Assembly (NCBI GenBank): GCA_014879345.1
Contig: JACSSI010000026.1
Span: 1 to 15,768 of the forward strand
Reading direction: 5' to 3'
Origin: Anaerolineae bacterium
GTDB lineage: Bacteria > Chloroflexota > Anaerolineae > Promineifilales > Promineifilaceae
DNA: 15,768 nucleotides
The notes beneath the pieces were generated by a model. It did no database searches, was not told where the DNA came from, and worked only from the letters and a program-made list of their open reading frames with translations. A program made the translations under genes and the position numbers. Shown here in pieces: positions 1 through 7,579 of this stretch (the stretch's first letter is position 1; every line of letters begins with the position of its first letter).

Positions 1-198
1 CACTCACCAGGAAATGGCGTCGTGAAATTCGGCTGGGAAGGCTCCTTCACTGTGGACGGAAAAGTTGTAGCGTTGCAGGAATATCCTCGCTATGACAATC
101 CTTACGTCACAGCAAAGTTTGAGCCAAATGAAATTTATGTACACGCACATGGCAAAGAATTGTACCTGAACTGGGAAACTGGCGACCGCCGAACCTGA
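1..198 (+). CDS. C-terminal fragment of an unrecognised protein
   Basis: The reading frame is open from the first base of the window and ends at TGA 196-198, giving the last 65 residues of a protein whose start lies upstream. The fragment has alternating hydrophobic and polar residues with Gly and Asp turns (for example VDGKVVALQEYPRYDNPYV and then IYVHAHGKELYLNW), which looks like the closing strands of a beta-rich domain. I do not recognise the family. The stop lies 14 bp before the start of a GPH sugar symporter, so the two are probably cotranscribed. In such pairs the upstream gene is often a glycosidase or another carbohydrate enzyme, but nothing visible proves that here. Confidence 0.6.
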   Translation, partial: HSPGNGVVKFGWEGSFTVDGKVVALQEYPRYDNPYVTAKFEPNEIYVHAHGKELYLNWETGDRRT

Positions 199-212
199 TA
201 CCGGGAAACAAC

Positions 213-1688
213 ATGACAAGCGAACTCAACGAAAGCGGGTTGACCCTGCTGCAAAAAATCCAGTTTTATATCGGTAACGGCGGCAGAAATATCATCAGCG
301 GGTTGGTGAATGTCGCGTTTGTCAAATATTACACAGATTACATCGGGCTGGATCCTAAATGGATGGGGTACGTCTACATTTTCTTCACCGTTTGGGCAGC
401 CCTCAATGATCCGATATTTGGGTTATGGGCAGATAAACGCCCCTTTAAAAAAGGGTTCGGTAAATATCGTCCCATATTCATCGGTTCGCTCCCGTTTTTA
501 GTTGCAATTACCATCGCGTTTCCCTGGGCAAACCCAAGTTGGTCTCAATTAGGGATTTCTATTTATCTTTTTGCAGCACTCACCCTGTGGGAGACTGCCT
601 CGACGCTAATTGGACTATCTTATGGCGCCATAGCCACCAACATGTTCCTCACCACCGCTGAACGGGCTGAAGTGGAGGTGATCGATAATTATCTCGGCGT
701 CCTATCCATCTTTGGAAACACAATCCCGATCATGATCCTAAGCATGGATGTCAGCAATCAGACCATGCGGATTTTCTTTGGTATTGTCACGATTATTGCT
801 GGTTTGATCATCGCAATCTCTATTCCTGTTATGCGAGAGAGCGAAGAGTTCTACAAACATGATCAAATAGGAAATATGACTTTCAAAGATTTCTTGGGTG
901 AGATGATTAATTTGTTAAGTGAAAAAGCCTTCCTGTTTTTTTTCCTTACATTTTTGTTGTTCCAAAGAGTAGCCTCCAATTATCTTTTGGGGCTTTCATA
1001 TTTCTATGACAATGTTGTTCTCTCTAAGGGCGTTTGGACGGGTCTGCCAGATATCTTGATCGGCATCATGGGGTTGATGATATTTCCCCTTGCCGCAAAA
1101 TGGATCCGGAAATACGGCACCAAGTTGGTTGTATCCCGGATGATCGTCGTATCAATTGTGGGATATGTTCTTCTTGCATTCGTTCCCGCTACTGAGGGCG
1201 ACGCATTAAATATGTTCTCCATTTTTGGATTTGAAGTTCCCGGAGAGAAAAGTTACTGGCTGGCCACCCTTTCTTATTTTGTGGTTTATTTTGGCTTTTG
1301 CGCGATATACACGGCCAACGGCCCCATCAAGAAGCGTCTCATTGATTATTTGGAAATCCAAACAGGTAAACGTCGCCCGGGAATGATCGGCGGGGCATTG
1401 GGTGTTTTGATGACGCCTGGAACTGCGATTTACGTTTTCCTCTATACACAGATCATCTCGGCTTTTGGTTATGATGGGGCAAGCAAGATTCAAAGTGCAT
1501 CATCACAGCTTGGCATACGTTTAGCAACGGGATTGCTACCGGCCGCAATGATTGTATTGGGCTTGTACTTCTTCTCTAAATATCCGATAGATAAAGAGAC
1601 AGAGGATTGGGTAGAGGCCGAAATGTTGAAGAAACACCGGTCTGGTGAGACCAAAATCGAAGATGAACCACAACCACAAACCAGTTAA
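213..1688 (+). CDS. GPH-family (glycoside-pentoside-hexuronide) sugar:cation symporter
   Basis: This 491-aa polytopic membrane protein is about the usual length for the GPH branch of the major facilitator superfamily, which imports glycosides, pentoses or hexuronides with H+ or Na+. The family signature is visible near residues 65-88: NDPIFGLWADKR, then KGFGKYRPIF, the loop between TM2 and TM3 that in relatives contributes to cation and sugar coupling. Roughly twelve hydrophobic segments follow, and the C-terminal tail is charged and cytoplasmic (after about residue 455). The ATG at 213 is the only good start near the upstream stop, and the Shine-Dalgarno match is weak, so translational coupling is plausible. 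The gene is visibly AT-richer than most of the window and carries no AACGGCCGTT palindrome, unlike most of the longer genes. The substrate cannot be assigned. Confidence 0.88.
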   Translation: MTSELNESGLTLLQKIQFYIGNGGRNIISGLVNVAFVKYYTDYIGLDPKWMGYVYIFFTVWAALNDPIFGLWADKRPFKKGFGKYRPIFIGSLPFLVAITIAFPWANPSWSQLGISIYLFAALTLWETASTLIGLSYGAIATNMFLTTAERAEVEVIDNYLGVLSIFGNTIPIMILSMDVSNQTMRIFFGIVTIIAGLIIAISIPVMRESEEFYKHDQIGNMTFKDFLGEMINLLSEKAFLFFFLTFLLFQRVASNYLLGLSYFYDNVVLSKGVWTGLPDILIGIMGLMIFPLAAKWIRKYGTKLVVSRMIVVSIVGYVLLAFVPATEGDALNMFSIFGFEVPGEKSYWLATLSYFVVYFGFCAIYTANGPIKKRLIDYLEIQTGKRRPGMIGGALGVLMTPGTAIYVFLYTQIISAFGYDGASKIQSASSQLGIRLATGLLPAAMIVLGLYFFSKYPIDKETEDWVEAEMLKKHRSGETKIEDEPQPQTS

Positions 1689-1767
1689 AGATGAAGCGTG
1701 ATATTCTCCTGAAATAGTAAACGCCCAGAAAAGCGTGTACACTACCAAAATCGGGAGAGTTAGAGAT

Positions 1768-4653
1768 ATGAAATCTATGAGGCGTGCATTCAAGCGTATA
1801 GGCCATTTTCTCAGAAAGCTGTTCACCAATCCTATAGTATGGCTCATTATTGTCTTGTTTTTTATTGGATGGTTCATCATTAGCAGTGTCACACCCACTG
1901 TGACCAGTGTGCCTATCATTCCCAGCGAAACGGCCGTTATCACCATATTAGGAGATCATTTTGGAGACAGCCAGGGTAATGGTGAACTCCTGCTGCTCGC
2001 CAACAACACCTCTCAGGCACTGCCTGTTCAATCCTGGCAGCATGATCGCATAACGGCCGTTCTCCCCGACCAAATCAGTGAAGGCACCATACAGGTTGTT
2101 CGCCACATCCTGCTGCCAATCCGCAGTGAACAAGCATCGTTTGTTGTGCAAAGCGCTGGGCTGCCTTCCCAACCTTACAACTATACGAATTCCGTACAGC
2201 CAGATGCCCCCTGGCCTACGTTTAGAAGAGATGTGCAGAATAACGGCCGTTCCCCGCTGCCTGCCCTCTACCACAACGACAAACCCTGGTTCTTCCAAAC
2301 AGGTAAGGGCATCTTTTCCACACCAGTTATTGACGAAACAGGCATCATTTACATCGGTTCTGCCGACCACAACTTTTACGCCCTCAACCCCGATGGCAGT
2401 GAAAAATGGCACTTTGAGACCGAAGAAATCATCGACTCCGCAGCCGCCCTGCCCCGTCCCGATGCAGCAGGATTACGCTCCATCTACGTGCCATCCGGCG
2501 ATGGCAATCTCTACCACCTCAACCGTGAAACCGGCGAACCCATCTGGATTTTTACAGCGCCCAATGAAAGCTACAACTCCTGGTTTGAGGGCAACGTGCA
2601 AATTGGGCACAACGATACGTTATACGCCGGTAATACGAATTTCGACTATTACGCGGTGGCGCCAGACGGCACGCTCAAATGGACTTTCCCCACATTTTCC
2701 AACGCCTGGTCGATAGGCGGCATCGCCGACGATGGCACCATTTACTGGGGGTCAAATGACACCTATGTCTATGCAGTTGATCCGGCCGGGCAGGAAAAAT
2801 GGAACAAGCGCACGCTTGGTTTCATCGCCGCCAGCGCGGCCATCGGTTCTGACGGCACGGTCTATATCGGCTCTTTTGACAGTTATTTCTATGCGCTGGA
2901 TCCCACAAACGGGCAAACAAAATGGAAATTCAAAACCAACGACCACATCTACAGTTCAGCCGCCCTTAGTCTGGATCAATCCGGCAGCACAGATGCCATT
3001 TTCTTTGGCTCAACGGATGGCATGTTATACGCACTCAGACCCAACGGCGAACTGCTTTGGGCCTACGACGCGGGTGATCCCATCCGTTCTTCACCGGTGT
3101 TGGGACGAACTCCGGATGGAGGGGATGAGATTGTCTATTTTGGGGCGGGAAACGGCCGTTTATATGCCCTGAATGCTGCCGATGGCACTCGCCGCTGGTC
3201 GTTCAATACCACTAGTGATGATCCTGAACTGCACGACCGCAACGACCTGAATGCTTCACCCGCGCTGGGGGAAACGGGCATCGTGATAGCCGGTGAACAT
3301 GGTCAAATCTGGTATGTGCCTTATGATTACTGCCTGCACAACCAGGACGACCGCTGCGAAACCTCACCCCACACCGACTTGCCCACTGATGTGGCAGGTC
3401 TCTTCTATGTCACGCCAGGGGGCAATACCCTGCCCGCCTTTCCCGAGACACTGCCCACCGCCGCCATGATCACGTTGCAGCTTATCGTCCGCGAAAATGG
3501 TGAAACGGTAGATGCCTTCGTCTGCAACAATCCCATCTACTGCCCTGATGATGCGCTAACCATTCGCCTTGAGCCGCCCACGCCCTTCACCTGGGAAAAA
3601 TCTGCCGACGGCCGTTATCTCTATATTCGTCCCGACGGTTTTCTGACACCCGATACCCAGTACCAACTCAGCGTAGACGGGGCTTACTACACAGGCGGCG
3701 CATCAATCGGCAACTTGCAGCTAGGCGGCAGCCAAACTGGCACCTTTAGCGACAACTTTACCTTCCGCACAGAAACGCCTGACCTGTCGCAGCCGCCGCT
3801 CACAGTCGGCGCAGATGCTGTTACCGCCTTTGAATGGACACGGTTAGCGGTTCCCATCCCACCCATGTTGCCCAGTCTCAACCAGATTGGCTTTGATTAC
3901 ATGGACTGGATCATGGGCGTCGTAGACATCAGTGATCCGGACGCCACTGGACAAGGCCAGTTCATCCTCTGGGTCATCGGCGCCAAACGGGACGAAGCGG
4001 GCAATCTTGTTGCCGACCCGGAATCAGACTTTATGCTGCCGCTTAACGGCCGTTATCAAGGTAATGCAGTCATCCTGGAAAACAAAAACATCGTCATGCC
4101 TGTCACCGGCATCCCTATTCCCTTTAACCTGATGGAAATGCGGGCGACATTAGGCGCAGACCTGACAGCGGAGCCAGGAGCCGCCCTCTATGCCAATACG
4201 GAAGCGCTCTCGATTCCTACCTTTGGCCCTTATCTTGTCGTTGGCGGGTTGGCAAATAATGTCTATGAAAAGCTACTGGTTTCGGGTACCTTTGTGACGC
4301 GCCCCTACCCGGATGCTGGTATTGCCAACTCCCAGCCTGACGGGGTGACACTTGCAGATGTAACGTATATCGCGCCCACTGAGAATGAGGCTGGTTTGGT
4401 AACGGCCGTTTTGACCACTTCCGCCAATTTTCCCTGGCAAGCACCCAGGTTAGCCATCTTACTGGTCGATACCGACACCAATACACCGGTCTATTTGAAC
4501 TACCTGGAAGGCACGACAACGGAAATCACCAGTGACAACACAACAGCCACCATCACCCTCACAATCCCTGAAAATGTGGCATTACCAACAAACATGGAAG
4601 CTGTCATAATGGTGGATGTATTCCCACTTTCACGAAAACCATTAACGAAATAA
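1768..4653 (+). CDS. Membrane-anchored IPT/TIG plus PQQ-type beta-propeller surface protein
   Basis: The protein has 961 aa. A basic N-terminus is followed by one membrane segment (about 22-40), so the bulk is probably outside the membrane. Residues about 49-127 resemble an IPT/TIG Ig-like fold (ILGDHFGDSQGNG, later VQSWQHDRITAVLP). From about 148 to 517 there is an eight-bladed PQQ-type propeller. It opens with a WPTFRRDVQNNGRSP signature, and seven blades end in the pattern Y-x-G-S-x-D-x-x-x-Y-A-L-x-P-x-G-x-x-x-W, plus a weaker last blade. The remaining ~440 residues include an Ig-like stretch (TPDTQYQLSVDG) and cysteines near 523/530 and 586/592 that could pair. I chose ATG 1768 over GTG 1735 because GGGAGA lies 9 bp before it and the extra residues add nothing. 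Six AACGGCCGTT copies lie within the gene. A scaffold or ligand-binding role is more likely than catalysis; this is inference. Confidence 0.85.
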   Translation: MKSMRRAFKRIGHFLRKLFTNPIVWLIIVLFFIGWFIISSVTPTVTSVPIIPSETAVITILGDHFGDSQGNGELLLLANNTSQALPVQSWQHDRITAVLPDQISEGTIQVVRHILLPIRSEQASFVVQSAGLPSQPYNYTNSVQPDAPWPTFRRDVQNNGRSPLPALYHNDKPWFFQTGKGIFSTPVIDETGIIYIGSADHNFYALNPDGSEKWHFETEEIIDSAAALPRPDAAGLRSIYVPSGDGNLYHLNRETGEPIWIFTAPNESYNSWFEGNVQIGHNDTLYAGNTNFDYYAVAPDGTLKWTFPTFSNAWSIGGIADDGTIYWGSNDTYVYAVDPAGQEKWNKRTLGFIAASAAIGSDGTVYIGSFDSYFYALDPTNGQTKWKFKTNDHIYSSAALSLDQSGSTDAIFFGSTDGMLYALRPNGELLWAYDAGDPIRSSPVLGRTPDGGDEIVYFGAGNGRLYALNAADGTRRWSFNTTSDDPELHDRNDLNASPALGETGIVIAGEHGQIWYVPYDYCLHNQDDRCETSPHTDLPTDVAGLFYVTPGGNTLPAFPETLPTAAMITLQLIVRENGETVDAFVCNNPIYCPDDALTIRLEPPTPFTWEKSADGRYLYIRPDGFLTPDTQYQLSVDGAYYTGGASIGNLQLGGSQTGTFSDNFTFRTETPDLSQPPLTVGADAVTAFEWTRLAVPIPPMLPSLNQIGFDYMDWIMGVVDISDPDATGQGQFILWVIGAKRDEAGNLVADPESDFMLPLNGRYQGNAVILENKNIVMPVTGIPIPFNLMEMRATLGADLTAEPGAALYANTEALSIPTFGPYLVVGGLANNVYEKLLVSGTFVTRPYPDAGIANSQPDGVTLADVTYIAPTENEAGLVTAVLTTSANFPWQAPRLAILLVDTDTNTPVYLNYLEGTTTEITSDNTTATITLTIPENVALPTNMEAVIMVDVFPLSRKPLTK

Positions 4654-4670
4654 TCCCTGAGGCAAACAAC

Positions 4671-5849
4671 ATGAAAAAAGCCTGGCCTTTTAGTTTCTTC
4701 TTTGTATTTTTTGCGGCGATTGCTTCCTTCTCGCCTTACATGGTGCCTTATTTTCAATCGTTGGATTTTAATGGCTCACAAATTGGTCTATTAACGGCCG
4801 TTCCCCCATTAATTATCCTTTTTATGGCCCCTTTCTGGACAAAACTAGCCGATAGCACCAACCGCCACAAGCTCATCATGGGCATTTCATTATTAATTAG
4901 CGCTGGCGGTCTGATACTTTTTACCCAAGCCACCACATTCCTGGCAGTTTTAGCCGTCGCGATTCTCTTCAATATATTTTCGGCGCCGATTTTATCCTTC
5001 GCAAACAGTGCGGCCGTGTTCATGCTGGGTACAAAAAAAGAGCTTTTCGGCCGTTTGCGCCTGGGCGGCACAATTGGATTTGGCATTACAGCTTTCATAG
5101 TCGGTGTTTTAGTAGAAGACAACGGAATAAAACTGGCTTTTTGGATAGCCTCCGGCCTGTTATTCACAGGCTTCTTGATTAGCCTCCAACTCCTCTATCG
5201 CAACGAAGATAGCAAAGACACAGATGATGCTAAAGCTGAAAACCAGGTTGAAAACCAGAGCATAGGCAGCCTTCTTAAAAACCCGCGTTGGCTTCTTTTC
5301 CTCACTATCGCATTTACAGGTGGGGTGGCACTCACAGCCGCTAACAACTATTTTTTCCCCTTCATGAAAGAAATCGGTGCCAGCCAGACAACCATGGGCT
5401 TGACGCTCAGTATCGGCACAATTGTGGAGATTCCCGTTCTGTTATTTTCCAATCTCTTCATCAGACGTTTTAAAGCCTATGGTGTCCTGGTTTTTTCAAC
5501 GTTCATGACAGGGCTGCGCTTTATTCTGTTTGCATTGGCGGGCGATCCGGCAGCAGTCATGGTCATTCAAATTCTGAATGGGTTTACGTTCCCGCTATTA
5601 TCGGTTGCCGGTGTCGCCTACGCTGACGAGAATGCGCCAGAAGCACTGCGTTCAACCGCCCAGGGGCTGTTTAATGCTGCCCTGATGGGCGTTGGGGCGG
5701 CTGTGGGGGGTCTCGTCAGTGGCTTGTTATTAGAGAAAATGGGAGCACAAGGTCTATACATGACCGTTGGCGCAGCCATCTTGCTGATTTTAGCCATTGT
5801 GATGGCTGTACACAGCCGTTTAGCACCTGAACCAGAGGTAGTATACTAA
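4671..5849 (+). CDS. MFS transporter, MFS_1-like / nucleoside-H+ symporter type
   Basis: This 392-aa membrane protein has about twelve hydrophobic segments, the normal size for the family. The motif-A-like loop between TM2 and TM3 is seen at residues about 54-66 (APFWTKLADSTNR). GRLRLGGTIGFG at 127-138 corresponds to the R-x-R-x-x-G-S-x-G-F-G signature of the LacY/NupG/HcaT-like (MFS_1_like) group. ENAPEALRSTAQGLFNAA in the C-terminal half is also typical. A hydrophilic, charged central loop lies at 176-200. The gene starts 17 bp after the propeller gene, with GAGG 8 bp before the ATG, so the two are probably one transcription unit. One AACGGCCGTT copy encodes T-A-V in the TM2 region. The substrate (sugar, nucleoside or aromatic acid) cannot be told from the sequence. 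Confidence 0.85.
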   Translation: MKKAWPFSFFFVFFAAIASFSPYMVPYFQSLDFNGSQIGLLTAVPPLIILFMAPFWTKLADSTNRHKLIMGISLLISAGGLILFTQATTFLAVLAVAILFNIFSAPILSFANSAAVFMLGTKKELFGRLRLGGTIGFGITAFIVGVLVEDNGIKLAFWIASGLLFTGFLISLQLLYRNEDSKDTDDAKAENQVENQSIGSLLKNPRWLLFLTIAFTGGVALTAANNYFFPFMKEIGASQTTMGLTLSIGTIVEIPVLLFSNLFIRRFKAYGVLVFSTFMTGLRFILFALAGDPAAVMVIQILNGFTFPLLSVAGVAYADENAPEALRSTAQGLFNAALMGVGAAVGGLVSGLLLEKMGAQGLYMTVGAAILLILAIVMAVHSRLAPEPEVVY

Positions 5850-5976
5850 CAGTTAAAAGAAGGAGTTCGGCTGAACTCACGCCGAAACCATGATCAATGA
5901 AAACCTGGGAGCGCGGTCTGCTAGACCGCAAAAGGCGGACAAGCAAACCGCGCTCCCAATTATGAAGGAGTGAGAA
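5850..5976 (+). promoter_or_regulatory. Structured leader with mutually exclusive hairpins upstream of the ABM/ADH operon
   Basis: An inverted repeat pairs 5906-5917 with 5947-5958 (12 bp, TGGGAGCGCGGT with its complement). Inside it, 5913-5919 can instead pair with 5923-5929 (GCGGTCT-GCT-AGACCGC). The two structures share bases 5913-5917 and cannot form together. The outer stem ends only 5 nt before the GAAGGAG ribosome binding site (5964-5970) of the next gene. Further upstream GAGTTC-GGCT-GAACTC (5863-5878) competes with TTCGGC/GCCGAA (5866-5871 with 5881-5886). The layout suits an attenuator or translation control, but it could equally be a mobile REP-like repeat that landed upstream of the operon. 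Confidence 0.45.
5890..5973 (+). CDS. Possible 27-aa leader peptide ORF
   Basis: An ATG at 5890 opens a 27-codon frame that runs through the whole inverted repeat and stops at TGA 5971-5973, three bases before the ATG of the ABM gene. The peptide is MINENLGARSARPQKADKQT followed by ALPIMKE, with no runs of one amino acid of the kind seen in classical amino-acid attenuators. No clear Shine-Dalgarno sits next to its ATG; the nearest AAGGAG (5859-5864) is 25 nt away, with a hairpin in between. The position argues for possible translational coupling. The missing binding site and the repeat-like nature of the DNA argue against it. Confidence 0.2.
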   Translation: MINENLGARSARPQKADKQTALPIMKE

Positions 5977-6294
5977 ATGTTTATTGTCCACGTATTTGTG
6001 AAAGTGAAAGCAGATCAAATCGAAGCCTTCAAACAAGCTTCCCTCGAAAATGCCCGCAACAGCATTCAAGAACCTGGAGTCGCTCGATTTGATGTCGTCC
6101 AACAACAAGATGACCCTACCCAATTTGTATTGGTTGAGGTGTATCGCACGCTAGCTGACTCAGCCAAACACAAAGATACAGCCCACTATGCCGCCTGGCG
6201 TGATGCTGTTGCCGATATGATGGCGGAACCACGTTACAGCATCAAGTATGACAATATCTTCCCTGATGAAAATGGCTGGGATTCTGCGCGATGA
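5977..6294 (+). CDS. ABM-domain (LsrG-like) monooxygenase/isomerase
   Basis: This 105-aa protein is the usual size for the antibiotic biosynthesis monooxygenase (ABM) superfamily, dimeric ferredoxin-like proteins without cofactor. Members include quinol monooxygenases and LsrG, which acts on phosphorylated autoinducer-2. Typical features are the first strand MFIVHVFVKVKADQIEAFK, then EPGVARFDVVQQQDDPTQFVLVEVY, and the AHKDT-type helix (here SAKHKDTAHYAAWRDAVADM). GAAGGAG 6 bp before the ATG is a strong ribosome binding site. The stop overlaps the start of the next gene (ATGA at 6291-6294), so translation is coupled to the iron-type dehydrogenase. That pairing suggests one enzyme oxidises or isomerises a carbonyl or quinol compound that the other reduces. 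The exact substrate is unknown. Confidence 0.85.
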   Translation: MFIVHVFVKVKADQIEAFKQASLENARNSIQEPGVARFDVVQQQDDPTQFVLVEVYRTLADSAKHKDTAHYAAWRDAVADMMAEPRYSIKYDNIFPDENGWDSAR

Positions 6295-7445
6295 AATTTG
6301 AGTTCGCTACAGCAAATCAAATTGTTTTTGGTGCCGGAACGAGCCAGCAGCTAGCTACTTATGCCCAAAACTTTGGCAAACGGCCGTTACTGGTCACAGG
6401 CAGAAACAACAGCCGTGCTCAATTTGCGGTTCAGCAGCTACACACCAACGGCTTCACCGTCACGCCATTTACCATTGCCAACGAACCGTCAACCGACATC
6501 ATCCTGGATGGTGTGACGCTTGCTCGTGATCACGCTTGCGATTTTGTGATTGGCATAGGTGGCGGTAGTGTCATTGATGGTGCCAAAGCAATTGCCGCGT
6601 TGTTAACCAATCCCGGGGCGCCTCTCGATTACCTCGAAGTGGTAGGCAAAGGGCTGCCGCTGCTAAATGCCCCACTGCCCATGATAGCCCTGCCGACAAC
6701 GGCCGGTACAGGTGCAGAAGTGACCCGTAATGCAGTCCTCACGGTTCCTGAACTTAACGTGAAGGTAAGTTTGCGCAGCAGGCTAATGCTGCCAGACATA
6801 GCCATTGTGGATCCCGAACTCACTTATTCCATGCCGCCGTCGGTAACGGCCGTTACCGGTCTGGATGCCCTCACGCAAGTGATAGAACCATACGTCACAC
6901 AAGCGGCTAATCCCTTAACCGATGCGCTGTGCCGGGAGGGAATCCAACGAGCCGGACAGTCGTTGCGCCGCGCCTATGAAAACGGCAGCGACCACGACGC
7001 CCGCAGCGATATGGCGCTGGCTAGTTTATTCGGCGGACTAGCACTCGCCAACGCCAAACTAGGGGCTGTTCACGGATTTGCTGGGGTACTCGGTGGCATG
7101 TTCTCTGCCCCTCATGGCGCAGTTTGTGCGCGGCTTTTATCCTATACAACAGAAACCAATATAAAAGCCCTGCAATCCCGACAGCCTGATAACCCCGCTC
7201 TGCAACGGTACACTGAAATTGCCCGCATCTTGACTGGCAATCCGGCGGCAACAGCCCAGGACGGCGTTTATTGGATACAATCTTTGTGTGCAGACTTGCA
7301 CATTCCAGGATTATCCACGTATGGCCTGGCAACAAACGATATTCCGACGGTCGTCAACAAATCCAAAAACGCAAGCAGTATGAAAGGCAATCCTATTCCA
7401 CTCAGCGAAACAGAACTCACTCATATTTTGCAGCAAGCATTTTAA
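6291..7445 (+). CDS. Iron-type (group III) alcohol dehydrogenase
   Basis: The 384-aa length is standard for Fe-ADH family enzymes (FucO, YqhD, maleylacetate reductase relatives), which interconvert alcohols and aldehydes or ketones with NAD(P)H. The dinucleotide loop GIGGGSVIDGAKAIA is at residues 88-102, and PTTAGTGAEVTRNAVL at 135-150 is the family signature. The metal site can be read as D192, then Q196 where FucO has histidine, H261 (AVHGFA) and H275 (APHGAV). One canonical histidine is therefore replaced by glutamine, in the context GLDALTQVIEPYV. I recall similar substitutions in one Fe-ADH branch, so this may be a subfamily trait and not a defect. The gene overlaps the ABM gene by 4 bp. 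It carries two AACGGCCGTT copies, one inside an 18-bp palindrome (6841-6858). Confidence 0.9.
   Translation: MKFEFATANQIVFGAGTSQQLATYAQNFGKRPLLVTGRNNSRAQFAVQQLHTNGFTVTPFTIANEPSTDIILDGVTLARDHACDFVIGIGGGSVIDGAKAIAALLTNPGAPLDYLEVVGKGLPLLNAPLPMIALPTTAGTGAEVTRNAVLTVPELNVKVSLRSRLMLPDIAIVDPELTYSMPPSVTAVTGLDALTQVIEPYVTQAANPLTDALCREGIQRAGQSLRRAYENGSDHDARSDMALASLFGGLALANAKLGAVHGFAGVLGGMFSAPHGAVCARLLSYTTETNIKALQSRQPDNPALQRYTEIARILTGNPAATAQDGVYWIQSLCADLHIPGLSTYGLATNDIPTVVNKSKNASSMKGNPIPLSETELTHILQQAF
6841..6858. repeat. 18-bp perfect palindrome around AACGGCCGTT inside the Fe-ADH gene
   Basis: CGGTAACGG and its complement CCGTTACCG meet at 6849/6850 with no mismatch. It encodes V-T-A-V-T within the dehydrogenase, just before the metal-binding helix. 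Confidence 0.85.
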
Positions 7446-7521
7446 ACAGTGGAGAAAATTCGGGTAAGATTTTTTAGTTGTTCTGGCTGAAGAAACGGCC
7501 GTTTTTTAGCACTGGGATACT

Positions 7522-7555
7522 CACCCGCCAGGAAACGGCCGTTTCCTGGCGGGTG
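7522..7555. repeat. 34-bp perfect palindrome between convergent genes
   Basis: The left arm CACCCGCCAGGAAACGG (7522-7538) is exactly complementary to 7539-7555, and the centre is a copy of AACGGCCGTT. A second decamer copy lies 40 bp upstream (7494-7503) and is followed by a T-run. The palindrome sits between the stop codons of the Fe-ADH gene (plus strand) and the large lipoprotein gene (minus strand). As RNA it gives a 15-bp stem on a GGCC loop from either strand, so it may act in bidirectional termination or transcript 3'-end protection. It lacks a T-tract directly after the stem, so it is not a textbook intrinsic terminator. Confidence 0.85.
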
Positions 7556-7579
7556 CAAAGTCTACCTGTTACAGAAATC

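Noticed and set aside
1735..1767. GTG start giving 11 more residues on the propeller protein
   Set aside because: ATG 1768 has GGGAGA at the right distance and begins just before the basic N-terminus and membrane anchor; the extra residues look like translated leader.
2078..2716. Open frame of 212 codons in another frame of the propeller gene
   Set aside because: A shadow of the PQQ repeats; Thr/Pro/Arg-rich with no fold-like pattern.
7522..7555. Classical rho-independent terminator
   Set aside because: The stem is excellent, but no T-tract follows it on either strand, so it is listed as a palindrome with possible termination function.
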